Made by a program: the position numbers and the translations under genes. From the NCBI RefSeq assembly GCF_002287235.1, contig NZ_LMVP01000001.1, forward strand, positions 1 to 64,000: a stretch of DNA of 64,000 nt, written 5' to 3'. This DNA comes from Methanosarcina spelaei. GTDB lineage: Archaea > Halobacteriota > Methanosarcinia > Methanosarcinales > Methanosarcinaceae. Under the pieces are notes generated by a model. It had not been told where the DNA came from. It saw only the letters and a program-made list of their open reading frames with translations, and ran no database searches. Below, piece by piece: positions 18,103 to 26,574 of this stretch. Positions within the stretch are counted from its first letter, which is position 1. Each line of letters begins with the position of its first letter.

Positions 18103-18687
18103 GGAAAAAAGAAGGATTATTTCCCTTTATTTTAATGGCGAGATACAGCCCGTAAACTTCAACAAAACGACAAATCTAATATTTTTATATTTCAATTAGC
18201 CAAAACAGTTTTACGCAGGCGCATGCACAATTAACAGTAAGTTCCCATTCTTCAAACTCTTTAATTGATCACACCAATATAATCAAAATTGGACAATTTA
18301 TAAATAAAAAAGACGATATATATCATTCATTGACGTAAATAAGACTTATATATCCTAAAATTAGATACCCCTTTTTTTTATATGTATTTTTGAATATGAG
18401 TTGAGGCATAATACTCAAATAAATAATTTATGGCCAAATCATTAAACAATAAAAATATTGGAAAGTAATCCAGACTCAAAATCCGCTTGAAAATTGCATT
18501 GTTAGAGAGAGTGGACATAAAACTTATAAGGAGTTAAGAAAGAGAAGTTTATGGAGTTTTGAAGTGCTTCCCAATGCCACCAGAACTCCATAAAACACGC
18601 CCTATGAGGCAGTTATCATGATTAGCTGTGCGAATATTTAAGCTTGCCTGATCCTGCCTCCTAGGGTGATAAACAGAGGTAAAAATA
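18103..18687 (+). repeat. Long duplicated upstream region, copy B
   Basis: Nearly identical to copy A (15427-16007). TATA candidate TTTATAAAT lies at 18297-18305. The duplication places the same long leader before an unrelated coding sequence (18688), so the leader rather than the gene is what is shared. Confidence 0.85.
18547..18680 (+). promoter_or_regulatory. Conserved structured leader with alternative anti-Shine-Dalgarno helices, copy B
   Basis: Same helices as copy A. GAGGCAG (18606-18612) pairs with CTGCCTC (18654-18660). In the alternative, GCCTC (18656-18660) pairs with GAGGT (18676-18680), the ribosome-binding site of the gene at 18688. The Shine-Dalgarno sequence and spacer differ from copy A, yet the sequestering pairing is kept. 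Confidence 0.6.
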
Positions 18688-19428
18688 ATGAAAATGAAGA
18701 GTATAAGAATATTGGTTTTGGCAATGCTATTGATTGGTATGGTGTTGGTGCCAGCTGTGAGTGCGCAGAAAGAAAATTCAATAACGAGTGATAAGCCTTC
18801 TGAATTGGAACAAGGTCTAATAGATGCGCTGAATTCTAATACAAAAGGTCTGTCCAAAGACGTTATGATTGCGAATTATTGTAAAGCAAACAAGGATAAA
18901 ATTTCAATACCAAAAAACGATACTGTTCCAGGCAAAGATAATTTAAGGACATATCAGCTAAAAGATGGATCAGCAATAACTTTCACCAATAAAAGTTTTT
19001 TTTACATTAGTGGCTTGAAGGAAGACGCAAATAATGAAATAGTAGCTAAAAATATTAATACAGCAGCGGGTGATTCGTATACTGGTATGCTAACAGCATA
19101 CAAGAAATTCTATAGTTATCCATTTGGCTCATTATTATTTACTATCAATGCAAAAGGATATTATAAGTATAATGGGGCTACTGTGACAGCTTATTATTAT
19201 GATTCATGGTACACTAGAGGTGTTGCACAAATCTGGCAAGTTAGTAACTGGGAAGAAGGTGGGTATAATTATGACACGCATACTCTTTCAGAAATTTATG
19301 GAAGAGGGAATTTCCATTGGGGAATTGAATACCAAGGTGTAGGCTGGGTTATTGAAGATTATCTTTGCACAGTTAAATCACAATGTGATAAAAATGGAAA
19401 CTACCAGTTTCTCTACTCCATACATTAA
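18688..19428 (+). CDS. Secreted Tyr/Trp-rich protein of unknown function
   Basis: 246 residues. The signal peptide (MKMKSIRILVLAMLLIGMVL, ending PAVSAQ) is very like those of the genes at 16008 and 20535. A charged helical part (about 27-75) is followed by a domain rich in Tyr, Trp and Gly (about 100-246) with segments such as GVAQIWQVSNWEEGGYNYD and ENYHWGIEY-like patterns; two cysteines near the end (LCTVKSQC) could form a disulfide. I recognise no family. It shares the long leader and the RNA switch with the protease gene, suggesting co-regulated secretion. The start ATG follows GAGGT. A 16-bp inverted repeat lies 33 bp after the stop. Confidence 0.7.
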   Translation: MKMKSIRILVLAMLLIGMVLVPAVSAQKENSITSDKPSELEQGLIDALNSNTKGLSKDVMIANYCKANKDKISIPKNDTVPGKDNLRTYQLKDGSAITFTNKSFFYISGLKEDANNEIVAKNINTAAGDSYTGMLTAYKKFYSYPFGSLLFTINAKGYYKYNGATVTAYYYDSWYTRGVAQIWQVSNWEEGGYNYDTHTLSEIYGRGNFHWGIEYQGVGWVIEDYLCTVKSQCDKNGNYQFLYSIH

Positions 19429-19460
19429 CGAAATAATTTTAAATCAATATCTATAAAGCA

Positions 19461-19529
19461 GATTTCATACGACATTCTTGGTTGATACAGCACTAATGTC
19501 AAGTCAATAGCAAAATGTCGTATGAAATC
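19461..19529. repeat. Inverted repeat with 16-bp perfect arms
   Basis: GATTTCATACGACATT (19461-19476) and AATGTCGTATGAAATC (19514-19529) are perfectly complementary, separated by 37 bp. It may be a transcription-end hairpin for the gene before it or a tiny transposon remnant. No T-run follows. Confidence 0.6.
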
Positions 19530-19706
19530 ATTTGCAACTATTCCAAATCATTATATCTTTAATGATTGACGAAATGCTAGTCTTAGACTATGAAAAATGG
19601 TTCAAAATTCTTGTTATAGAGAACTTCCAAGGTTTAAATAGAGCTATAAGATGTAAAAATAAAATTCTCCAAGCTAAGAATTATTGGTATGGGTGTGGAT
19701 TATATT

Positions 19707-19916
19707 ATGATGAAAAAAAATTATATAACGTTGTTTATCACTTGCTTTGCCGTTTTTTTAATCTTGAATTTTAGGAGTTTATTTCAACTTAATTTCTCAA
19801 CTGCTATAGCAGTAATTCTTATGTCTTTGATTGAAACTCTCATTGTATATTTAATCATAATCCTCATTATACATATTGCGAATCGTTACAGTAGATTGTC
19901 TCAGAGACGGTCTTAA
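19707..19916 (+). CDS. Small two-helix membrane protein, hypothetical
   Basis: About 69 residues, with two hydrophobic segments (ITLFITCFAVFLILNF and the longer AIAVILMSLIETLIVYLIII) and a basic C-terminus (RYSRLSQRRS). GGTGTGGA lies about 9 bp before ATG 19707. The amino-acid pattern looks like a real membrane protein, but I recognise no family and nothing nearby supports it. It could equally be a fragment in this decayed island. Confidence 0.35.
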   Translation: MMKKNYITLFITCFAVFLILNFRSLFQLNFSTAIAVILMSLIETLIVYLIIILIIHIANRYSRLSQRRS

Positions 19917-20395
19917 AATCCAAGCAATTTTTACAATTGGATAAGATGCAAATCAAAGAATGCAGCTACTCCAGCCCGCTTAACCCCGATCAAAGCACGC
20001 GCATTTAATACGTGTCATGCGTGCATACAATACGCGCCCGCACGATATTATTAAAGAGGTAAGAACTACTTGGAAGAAAAGAGCTTGTGAAAATTTCTAC
20101 TTCTAAAATCCCTGAAGTTTTAAACTCTTAAAAGTTCTAATGCCAAATTTTCGCATCACGTTAACATTTTAGAATAATGTTAACTTATTAAAGCATATAT
20201 TTTTAATAAAATAACTATCATCTTTTTTTACCGATATCTTTGAATATAGTCTGGATCCACGTGACCATATAAAATACTTCCGGCCAAATTCTCTAGCTGT
20301 TAATGATCACGTAATAAGCTCATATCAAAATTAGTTCAAAAATCAATTGTTTGAGAGATTACACAGAAAAAATTTAAAGAATCAATAAAAAGGAA
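19917..20395. other. Intergenic, diverged leader region of the gene at 20535
   Basis: No gene seen. A short GC-rich patch (about 19978-20050, with CGCGC and GCGCCCGC) stands out from the A/T-rich island. GTTAACATT (20160-20168) and AATGTTAAC (20176-20184) form a hairpin. CCATATAAAATAC (20264-20276) is a TATA candidate for the downstream leader. Confidence 0.4.
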
Positions 20396-20527
20396 TTTAT
20401 GGAGTTTAAAAGTATTTCCCGATACCACCCGAACCCCATAAAACATGCCCTATGAGGCAGTTATCATGATTAGCTGTGCGAATATTTAAGCTTGCCTGAT
20501 TCTGCCTCCTAGGGAAAAATCTAGGAG
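20396..20527 (+). promoter_or_regulatory. Conserved structured leader with alternative anti-Shine-Dalgarno helices, copy C
   Basis: Upstream sequence has diverged strongly from copies A and B, but the element is kept. GAGGCAG (20454-20460) pairs with CTGCCTC (20502-20508). The alternative is CTCCTAG (20506-20512) with CTAGGAG (20521-20527), a perfect 7-bp helix over the ribosome-binding site of ATG 20535. The pairing partner differs from copy A (AGGAGG), so the pairing appears preserved while the sequence changed. Confidence 0.6.
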
Positions 20528-20534
20528 TAATAAA

Positions 20535-21779
20535 ATGATTAAGGACAAAATTAGAGTAGGAACGCTAGTTTTAGCAATACTGCTGGTTGGTATGGCATTG
20601 ATACCAGCTGTGAGTGCACAGAAAGAGGATAATTATTCTGTAACTGCAGAGAAAGCCTTTGAGCACGCAAATGCGCAAATGATCCAGTTCATAACAACTA
20701 ACATGGAAGGTGTTGGAAATTGGACAGAATAATCTATTAATCCAAAACCATTGGAAATCTATGATATAAATGGCCAAAAATTATATTATCAATTCTCAGT
20801 ATATAAAAATAGTAACCTAATGGGTAGAATCGACATCGGTGCCAATAAAACAATAGGACAATCAGTCCGACTCGTCGAACTTGATCCTAAAACCTTTAAC
20901 GCGGCTGAAGCAATGGACAAGTCAATAGAAACCGCTAAAACAAAATACCCAACTGGAGAAATCATGTCAACTAAGATGGTTGTATATGATTATCCTGAAA
21001 TAGGGGCAATGACGATAGTAAAGGACAAGATCCGAGGTGATGAACATCGGATATTTGTAGATGCCTACACCCTTGATGTGATACCAGATCAACCAGCAAC
21101 TAAAACAGAACCTGGAGTTTGGTCAATGTATGAAAAGGTAGTGAAAAATAAAATAGACGAGAATCTTAAAAAATGGCAAAATAGTGATGAACTTGTTAAA
21201 TCTATAGAACAAGCAGCAACTGATAAGGGAGTTAATATAAATGTGCCAGTCACTGAAGAAAATATTAAAAAACTTCGTGACAATACAACTATAGCATCAA
21301 AAACTGTCCAAAAAACAATCATTAGTCCTGCAAATTTTGGTTTTGCTCAAAAATTACTCAGTGTTCCTGTATATTCGCAAGCCACCACTTACTACTGTGT
21401 GCCAGCAAGTGCAGCAATGATTACTACTTACTATAAAGGAAGTAGTCCTTCCCAAAGTTCTATATATCAAATGATGAATGGGGTAGCCCCTCACGGAGTT
21501 AGTGCCTCTCGCGCATTACTCTATTATAAATCAAGTAACGGATTAAATAAGCCTAATTCATCTTCCTCGTTTGATGTTAGGTATCTTGCTGATATTCGTA
21601 ATGAAATTGACAATAATAGACCCTTGCAGAGTAATACTGCGACACATGCTAGAGCTTGCGTTGGATACCAATATAATGGTCTTCTAACTTCTTATTTGCG
21701 TCTCAATGATCCGTGGCCAATTGGTCATTCTTATTGGGAAGCATTTGGTTCTGAAAGTGATCGCATATATGTGAAGTGA
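20535..21779 (+). pseudogene. Secreted C39-like cysteine peptidase gene with in-frame TAA
   Basis: The frame is interrupted by TAA at 20730-20732 (codon 66) and otherwise runs open to 21779 (about 414 codons). Part one has a signal peptide ending PAVSAQ and the start of a helical prodomain. The rest continues the prodomain (about codons 70-270) into a C39-type domain: catalytic Cys in TTYYCVPASAAMITTYY, His in ATHARACVGYQ and the Asn/Asp of YLRLNDPWP. A restart at ATG 20751 would lack the signal peptide and stay inside the cell. TAA is not the pyrrolysine codon (TAG), so recoding is unlikely. It may be a recent mutation, since the rest looks intact. Confidence 0.75.
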
Positions 21780-21911
21780 AGAGTTTTAACTCTTCATTTT
21801 TTAGATGTGAAGGATATGAATAAAATTAAAAAGGGAATAGCTGTTGTTATTGTTCTTCTGATTCTTGTAGTAATTTATGTGTTTATTCATCTTCCCATGT
21901 ATCAAGAACCA
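21632..21911 (+). repeat. 280-bp direct repeat, first copy
   Basis: Covers the end of the C39 peptidase, the terminator and the start of the first UPF0228 gene. The second copy lies at 22228-22507, the same length, with one difference noticed (AATGATCC against AATAATCC). A recent tandem duplication with 316 bp in between. Confidence 0.92.
21778..21802 (+). terminator. Hairpin and T-run after the C39 peptidase
   Basis: GAAGAGTT (21778-21785) and AACTCTTC (21788-21795) followed by ATTTTTTA. It separates the peptidase from the UPF0228 gene and is repeated at 22374-22398 and, in variant form, at 23450-23476. Confidence 0.6.
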
Positions 21912-22199
21912 GAAGTAAGCGGTTTAATTATCGATTTTAAAAATGGAACTACTGAGCCGGAAGTTAAAGCCATTCTTGAAAATTGCAACATGTCTGTGAA
22001 CTATACTATAGATTATAATACAACAAGTTTTCAAGATGATCACTATTTGGTGGGAAAGACCATTTTTTGTTATATCCAGTTTGTCGATATATCCGGCAAT
22101 AGTGCTATAATCACAGAAAAGGATGCAATTATAATAAAAAATAAGCTTGAAACGAATAAGAAAGTTTGGTCCGTACACTTTGATTATGTTAAATATTAA
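21816..22199 (+). CDS. UPF0228 family protein, internally shortened
   Basis: 127 residues from ATG 21816 (GAAGGA just before it). UPF0228 is a Methanosarcina family of unknown function. An N-terminal transmembrane helix (IAVVIVLLILVVIYVFI) is followed by a short extracytoplasmic domain with the family motif FKNGTTEPEVKAILENCNM. Compared with the full copy at 23488 it lacks about 60 central residues, with the frame kept, and rejoins at CYIQFVDISGNSAIITEKDAI. It is therefore probably a deletion derivative whose function is doubtful. It follows the peptidase across a hairpin, a pairing repeated three times here. Confidence 0.7.
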   Translation: MNKIKKGIAVVIVLLILVVIYVFIHLPMYQEPEVSGLIIDFKNGTTEPEVKAILENCNMSVNYTIDYNTTSFQDDHYLVGKTIFCYIQFVDISGNSAIITEKDAIIIKNKLETNKKVWSVHFDYVKY

Positions 22200-22227
22200 A
22201 GGGTTCCGTTGCAAAAAATATCTTTCG

Positions 22228-22375
22228 TAATACTGCGACACATGCTAGAGCTTGCGTTGGATACCAATATAATGGTCTTCTAACTTCTTATTTGCGTCTC
22301 AATAATCCGTGGCCAATTGGTCATTCTTATTGGGAAGCATTTGGTTCTGAAAGTGATCGCATATATGTGAAGTGA
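22228..22375 (+). pseudogene. C39 peptidase C-terminal fragment (duplicated)
   Basis: Encodes the last 48 or so residues of the peptidase (ATHARACVGYQ onward to the stop at 22373-22375) with no start or catalytic cysteine. It arose from the 280-bp duplication. Confidence 0.85.
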
Positions 22376-22507
22376 AGAGTTTTAACTCTTCATTTTTTAG
22401 ATGTGAAGGATATGAATAAAATTAAAAAGGGAATAGCTGTTGTTATTGTTCTTCTGATTCTTGTAGTAATTTATGTGTTTATTCATCTTCCCATGTATCA
22501 AGAACCA
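22228..22507 (+). repeat. 280-bp direct repeat, second copy
   Basis: See 21632-21911. It duplicates the peptidase 3' end, the terminator hairpin (22374-22398) and the membrane-anchor codons of UPF0228. Confidence 0.92.
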
Positions 22508-22956
22508 AAAGTCGGTGGTTTATATATCCAATTTGAAAATGGAACTACTGAGCCGGAAGTTAAAACTATCCTTGAAAATTACAACATGACTATGGACTAT
22601 ACTATATATTATGATTCCGACGATATGCTAAAAAGATACTATATATCTATAGACCAAGGTAAAAAAACAGACATAATCAACGAATTAAGGAAAGATGAAA
22701 ATTGGACTTATGAAGTTGAAATCAAAAAAGAAAATTATAGCATAATTCTGTTACCTGAAGACTTTACTCCGGATGAAAAATTTTTTACAATGCTGAAAAA
22801 AATAATCTTCCGTTGAAAAAGGCCATTGTGTGTTATATTCGTCTTGGAGATGGATCAACTAGTTGGATTTATGAGAAGGATGCAACTAGGATCAAAAATG
22901 AGCTTGAAACAAATGAAAAAATTTTGGATGTGTTCCTTGCACACATTGATGAATGA
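22412..22956 (+). pseudogene. UPF0228 family gene with frameshift in an A-run
   Basis: The frame from ATG 22412 stops at 22814-22816. The C-terminal part continues in another frame (IVCYIRLGDGSTSWIYEKDATRIKNELE) to TGA at 22954-22956, matching the end of the intact copy at 23488. The break lies at a run of seven A residues (22796-22802); eight would restore the full frame. The N-terminus duplicates the gene at 21816, while the middle is the complete family version. Either a decayed gene, a sequencing error or slippage-dependent expression; the first is simplest. Confidence 0.75.
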
Positions 22957-22994
22957 AACACAAAGTTGGCAAGATATTACATTAATGATCTGTC

Positions 22995-23154
22995 TTTATG
23001 GAGGGTAGAATTTCAGGAAGAAGTAATACAGGGCTTGGATTGTCAGACAGCTAAATGACATAATATCTTTTTGCGTGTTTGTTTTCAGTCTCTTGAGGAA
23101 AAAAGAAGGGCTAACCCCCCATCATTTTAATGGCGAGATATAACCCGTCATGAA
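22995..23154 (+). other. Fragment of a PGF-CTERM gene end joined to the shared leader's 5' part
   Basis: Positions from about 22988 match the end of the gene at 17289 (CTTTATGGAG then TTCAGGAAGAAGTAATACAG) and its 3' flank, then run into the AATGGCGAGATA segment of the shared upstream region. No ORF remains. It marks a lost gene. Confidence 0.65.
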
Positions 23155-23451
23155 GGGGGTGTTATTGACGACCAGAAATATTATTATAAAACAAGCAGAT
23201 CTGAAGGAGGGTTAGGGAAAACTGGTACATTTGACGATGGGACTCCAATTTTTAGTCAACTCACCTCCGAAATAAATAATAATAGACCTGTAGTTAGTCT
23301 GATTCCAGGGCATGCTCGAGTCTGTAGAGGATACTCAGATTCTGGCGTTGGAGTACACTATTTGAAGATTAATGATCCACTGCCTGTTGGATCGGGGCAC
23401 CAATATATAGAAACTTGGGGAGCTGAAACTTGTCATATATATGTGAAGTGA
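23155..23451 (+). pseudogene. C39 peptidase C-terminal fragment
   Basis: An open frame without a start codon encodes VIDDQKYYYKTS through GHARVCRGYSDSG and YLKINDPLPVGSG to the terminal HIYVK. It is a diverged homologue of the last third of the peptidase at 20535, including the His and Asn/Asp positions but not the cysteine. It is fused upstream to the 5' part of the shared leader, so a deletion removed the rest. A hairpin with T-run follows (23450-23476). Confidence 0.78.
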
Positions 23452-23476
23452 AGAGCTAAAACTCTTCACTTTTTTG
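23450..23476 (+). terminator. Hairpin and T-run after the peptidase fragment
   Basis: GAAGAG (23450-23455) and CTCTTC (23462-23467) followed by ACTTTTTT. Same arrangement as after the peptidase at 20535, directly before a UPF0228 start. Confidence 0.5.
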
Positions 23477-23487
23477 GGGTAATTGGT

Positions 23488-24072
23488 ATGAGTAGAATTA
23501 ACAAGAAAGTTGCTTTTTTTATTGTTTTTCTGATTCTAGTAATAATTGCAGGGCTATTTGTAAAAACACCAGTAGATACGGAAACGCAAGTTAACGATGA
23601 GCTTAAGGTAGGTGGTATGTATATTCAATTTGAAGATGGAATTTCCGATTCAGAAGTTCAAACTATTCTTGAAAGCTACAACCTTACTATGAACTATAGC
23701 ATAAAGTACAATATTGATCATGTGGCGGACAAATACTATATAATGTTAGACAAAGACAATTGGGATATAAGACGTGAACTAAGTCAAAAAATGAAAGAGG
23801 AAAAAAAAGATTGGATTATATCTTCTCCTTCCCAAGTTATCAGAAAAGGAGATTATCACGTATTTACGGTATCTGAACAAGCTGTTCAAGATGAAAATTT
23901 TCTTGAAATACTCGATAAATATGATATTCAAGTGAAAAAGTCTACCTGGTGTTATATTCGTTTTGAAGATGAGTCCAAGAATTGGATTCCGGAAAAAGAT
24001 GCAATCAGAATAAAAAGTGAGCTCGAAAAGAACGAAAATATTTTCTCTATATATCTTGATTACCGTTATTAG
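23488..24072 (+). CDS. UPF0228 family protein, full length
   Basis: 194 residues, the normal length for this Methanosarcina family of unknown function. One N-terminal transmembrane helix (about residues 8-26) places the remainder outside the cell. Two similar halves are visible: [31 protein letters not shown] (split around residue 62) and, at the end, [26 protein letters not shown]. The IQFEDG/IRFED strands suggest two related alpha/beta domains. It follows a C39-peptidase fragment and a hairpin, as the other two UPF0228 genes do. A role as an anchored partner or inhibitor of the neighbouring secreted peptidases is possible but unproven. Confidence 0.82.
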   Translation: MSRINKKVAFFIVFLILVIIAGLFVKTPVDTETQVNDELKVGGMYIQFEDGISDSEVQTILESYNLTMNYSIKYNIDHVADKYYIMLDKDNWDIRRELSQKMKEEKKDWIISSPSQVIRKGDYHVFTVSEQAVQDENFLEILDKYDIQVKKSTWCYIRFEDESKNWIPEKDAIRIKSELEKNENIFSIYLDYRY

Positions 24073-24714
24073 CTCGTTTATTCATATTTTTAAGAAATAT
24101 TCCACATAACTTTGCCTGCATACATATTAACACGCCCGCACTTTATGGAGGATGGAAGTTCAGCAAGAAGTAATACAGGGCTTGGATTGCCAGACAGCTG
24201 AACGGCATAATGTCTTTTTGTGTGTTTGTTTTCAGCCTCTTGAGGAAAAAAGAAGGACTAATCCCTGTCAACTTCAGCAAAACAATAAATTTAAGGTTTT
24301 TTATATCTCAAAGTAAAACAATTTTACTCAGGTGCGTACACAATAACTGTAAGTTCCCGTCCTTCATTAACAATCATCCAAACAACTTTAACACGACTAC
24401 TACACAGTCATAACGGCTAAAGTTTTGCTTGAGACAGCACAATATAATGCAGGTCTAACAGAAATACATAAAGAGTTAAAAGCAGATATTGGAAATTGAA
24501 ACATGTGTTCTATCCTACTTATGAGCTGAAAAAATCAGTTTTCATTCTATTTTTTAAGCACCTTTAATATAAGCAGTTACACTACTAGAGCGAATATCAA
24601 CTAGTAGACAGGTTGTCCGGAGACAGGTTTAATAACGCGAACAAGTCCCTCTATATGAACTCTAGTGAATAACACATTTCATCCAGCTACTTAAAAATAC
24701 TAGGTGGGATAAGC
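24073..24714. other. Intergenic with remnants of PGF-CTERM end and shared leader
   Basis: From about 24141 to 24258 the sequence repeats the 3' end and flank of the gene at 17289 (CTTTATGGAGGATGGAAGTT onward). From 24230 to 24365 it repeats the 5' part of the shared leader in diverged form. Nothing recognisable from 24420 to 24700. Confidence 0.6.
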
Positions 24715-25602
24715 TTGAGAAAAAGAAATCTTCTACTCATTCCCATATTTTTGATTCTTCTAGTTATGGGTCTATTTGTCCACGGCATTTACATGAATGA
24801 GGTAAATTGGAGAAATGATGGTCAAAGATATCAATGTCTTTATTCTGTCAAAGTGACTGGCCTTTCTGGAAGAGAAGTACAGGGGATGACCGTAATAATG
24901 GTTCCTATCCCTGCATCTAAGGAAGGCAAGTTTTTTACTCCTCCTGCACAAAAAGATCCTTATTTTACCCAGAAGTTAATTCATAAAACCTTTAATTGGT
25001 CTGAACAATACCACAAAGGTCCTTATTTCAGAAACATGACTGAAATTTTTGACAACAAAGAGATAGATTCAGGGAACTGGATAACTTTCATTGCAGAAAC
25101 CGAGAAAGGCCACATGCTCGGATTCAAAACAAACAAAACCCGACTCAAAGATATTGATTATATTACTAGCTTTGTTGCAGATAATTTCGATGTTTTTGAT
25201 CCCATTAATAATGGAAGCCCGATGATATTCCCTGTTGAAAATGTTTCTAATGTTTCTTCGGTGCCTTATGGAAAATACACTAAATATGCCTCTTATCCGA
25301 CATATGATACCTATGTCTATTTAAGTGACAATCTAAAAGAAGAAGAAAACATATTTTTCTTTGTCTATTTGAACGCAAATAACGACCCAACAGAGTGGCC
25401 TAGAGAATACTTTGGTTGGTATAATAATCTTCTAGCAGCAAAAGTTAATGACACTGGTTACGTAAAAGTCAAGGCTATTCTGGGACAGAAGCTAGGTGAA
25501 AACGACAGTCTTGATGTATTGGGTAGTCAGTATGCTTTTGATTATTATGAAAATAAAACATCTCACGTTATAAACGAAACTACCAACTACACAAATGCAT
25601 GA
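24715..25602 (+). CDS. Membrane-anchored extracytoplasmic protein, unknown function
   Basis: 295 residues from TTG 24715, which is preceded by AGGTGGGAT (24702-24710). One N-terminal transmembrane segment (LLLIPIFLILLVMGLFVHGI) is followed by a beta-rich, Asn/Tyr-rich domain with several N-x-S/T sites near the C-terminus. Segments such as YSVKVTGLSGREVQGMTVIM and YVYLSDNLKEEENIFFFVYL suggest alternating strands. I recognise no family and no catalytic motif. It closes the accessory island; no partner gene is evident. Confidence 0.7.
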   Translation: MRKRNLLLIPIFLILLVMGLFVHGIYMNEVNWRNDGQRYQCLYSVKVTGLSGREVQGMTVIMVPIPASKEGKFFTPPAQKDPYFTQKLIHKTFNWSEQYHKGPYFRNMTEIFDNKEIDSGNWITFIAETEKGHMLGFKTNKTRLKDIDYITSFVADNFDVFDPINNGSPMIFPVENVSNVSSVPYGKYTKYASYPTYDTYVYLSDNLKEEENIFFFVYLNANNDPTEWPREYFGWYNNLLAAKVNDTGYVKVKAILGQKLGENDSLDVLGSQYAFDYYENKTSHVINETTNYTNA

Positions 25603-26377
25603 GATTGCTTTAGGCACATAACGACTTACTGTTACTGTTTTTCAGTTCACGTATGTAAACCCTACTTAGAATAGATTTCATAATAATACATATTAAAATT
25701 ATGTAATATTACCCCTATTTGTTTTTGTGAATATTCTACATCGTGTTTTTCCTTTATTAATTCCAAAATTTCTCTAGTAGTTCAATAATCCGTCTCATTC
25801 AGTAATTTCTTAATTCTATCATTTGTTCATCGGTAAGTTTAGATTTTCTTCCTCCACAAAATTGTGGCATTAAAGAGGTGTAACCGCCTTTGTTCCAATC
25901 TTCCTGCCAATGATATCCTGTTTTCTTAGTAACTCGAGGTTTAATAGCAGCTTTTTCAATAGAATCTCCTTAATATCTGAATTTGACAAAATAAAGTTTT
26001 TTAAGTATTCTAGAGTTCTTTTCGTGAGTAATCAAGGAGTTAAGTTCATCAAGAGTTACCTTTCGATCAATGATAATTTGTTCCTTCACCACTATAAAAG
26101 GATATAAAACAAAGGATAATGAGACCTAATACATGTAGTAGTCTACGTAAGAACTATAATTACTGGATATTAACACTTAGTAGTACATCATCCGTAGTCC
26201 TTTCCTTAATTCCAGAGACGTATACCTGAATTTCCTAGACGTCAATGATCTTAGATCAGAATCTTAATCTATCTGATTTTATATATTTACATAAGTTTGT
26301 AGGGCACTTCCCTTATGAAAGCCAACATTAACTGAATTTTGGAAATTTTCTATTTATATATTTGTAATATGCATTTA
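25603..26377. other. Gene-poor region with a transposase remnant
   Basis: Apart from the transposase fragment at 25799-25981 and the mobile element that begins at 26378, I see no coding sequence. The region is A/T-rich and its short ORFs look random. Confidence 0.5.
25799..25981 (-). pseudogene. IS630-type transposase N-terminal fragment
   Basis: Read on the minus strand, the frame gives DSIEKAAIKPRVTKKTGYHW, then QEDWNKGGYTSL, FCGGRKSKLTDEQMIELRN and a stop at 25799-25801. This is the helix-turn-helix DNA-binding part of an IS630-like transposase; the DDE domain is absent. A relic of an old insertion. Confidence 0.7.
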
Positions 26378-26574
26378 GACTCAGTACCAAAATCTAGTGA
26401 TGGATGTAAAATTCAAAATCACTAGATTTTGTAAATGGTCACCATCCGTGTAATACAACTTAATGATTCAAGTCTTTAGATAGCGAATATTGATTTTGAT
26501 AAAAACTGGATTCTTCTTGCTAATTCAGATTTTCTATCAAAAATGCAAAAATCACTGGATTTTGGAACAGAGTC
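26378..26574 (+). mobile_element. MITE-like element, copy 2 (197 bp, 9-bp target duplication)
   Basis: Begins GACTCAGTACCAAAATC and ends GATTTTGGAACAGAGTC. Flanked by ATGCATTTA on both sides (26369-26377 and 26575-26583). Near the left end CAAAATCTAGTGAT pairs with ATCACTAGATTTTG, so each end can also fold on itself. No ORF. Confidence 0.92.

Noticed and set aside
20535-21779. Pyrrolysine recoding of the in-frame stop
   Set aside because: The stop is TAA; pyrrolysine is inserted at TAG.
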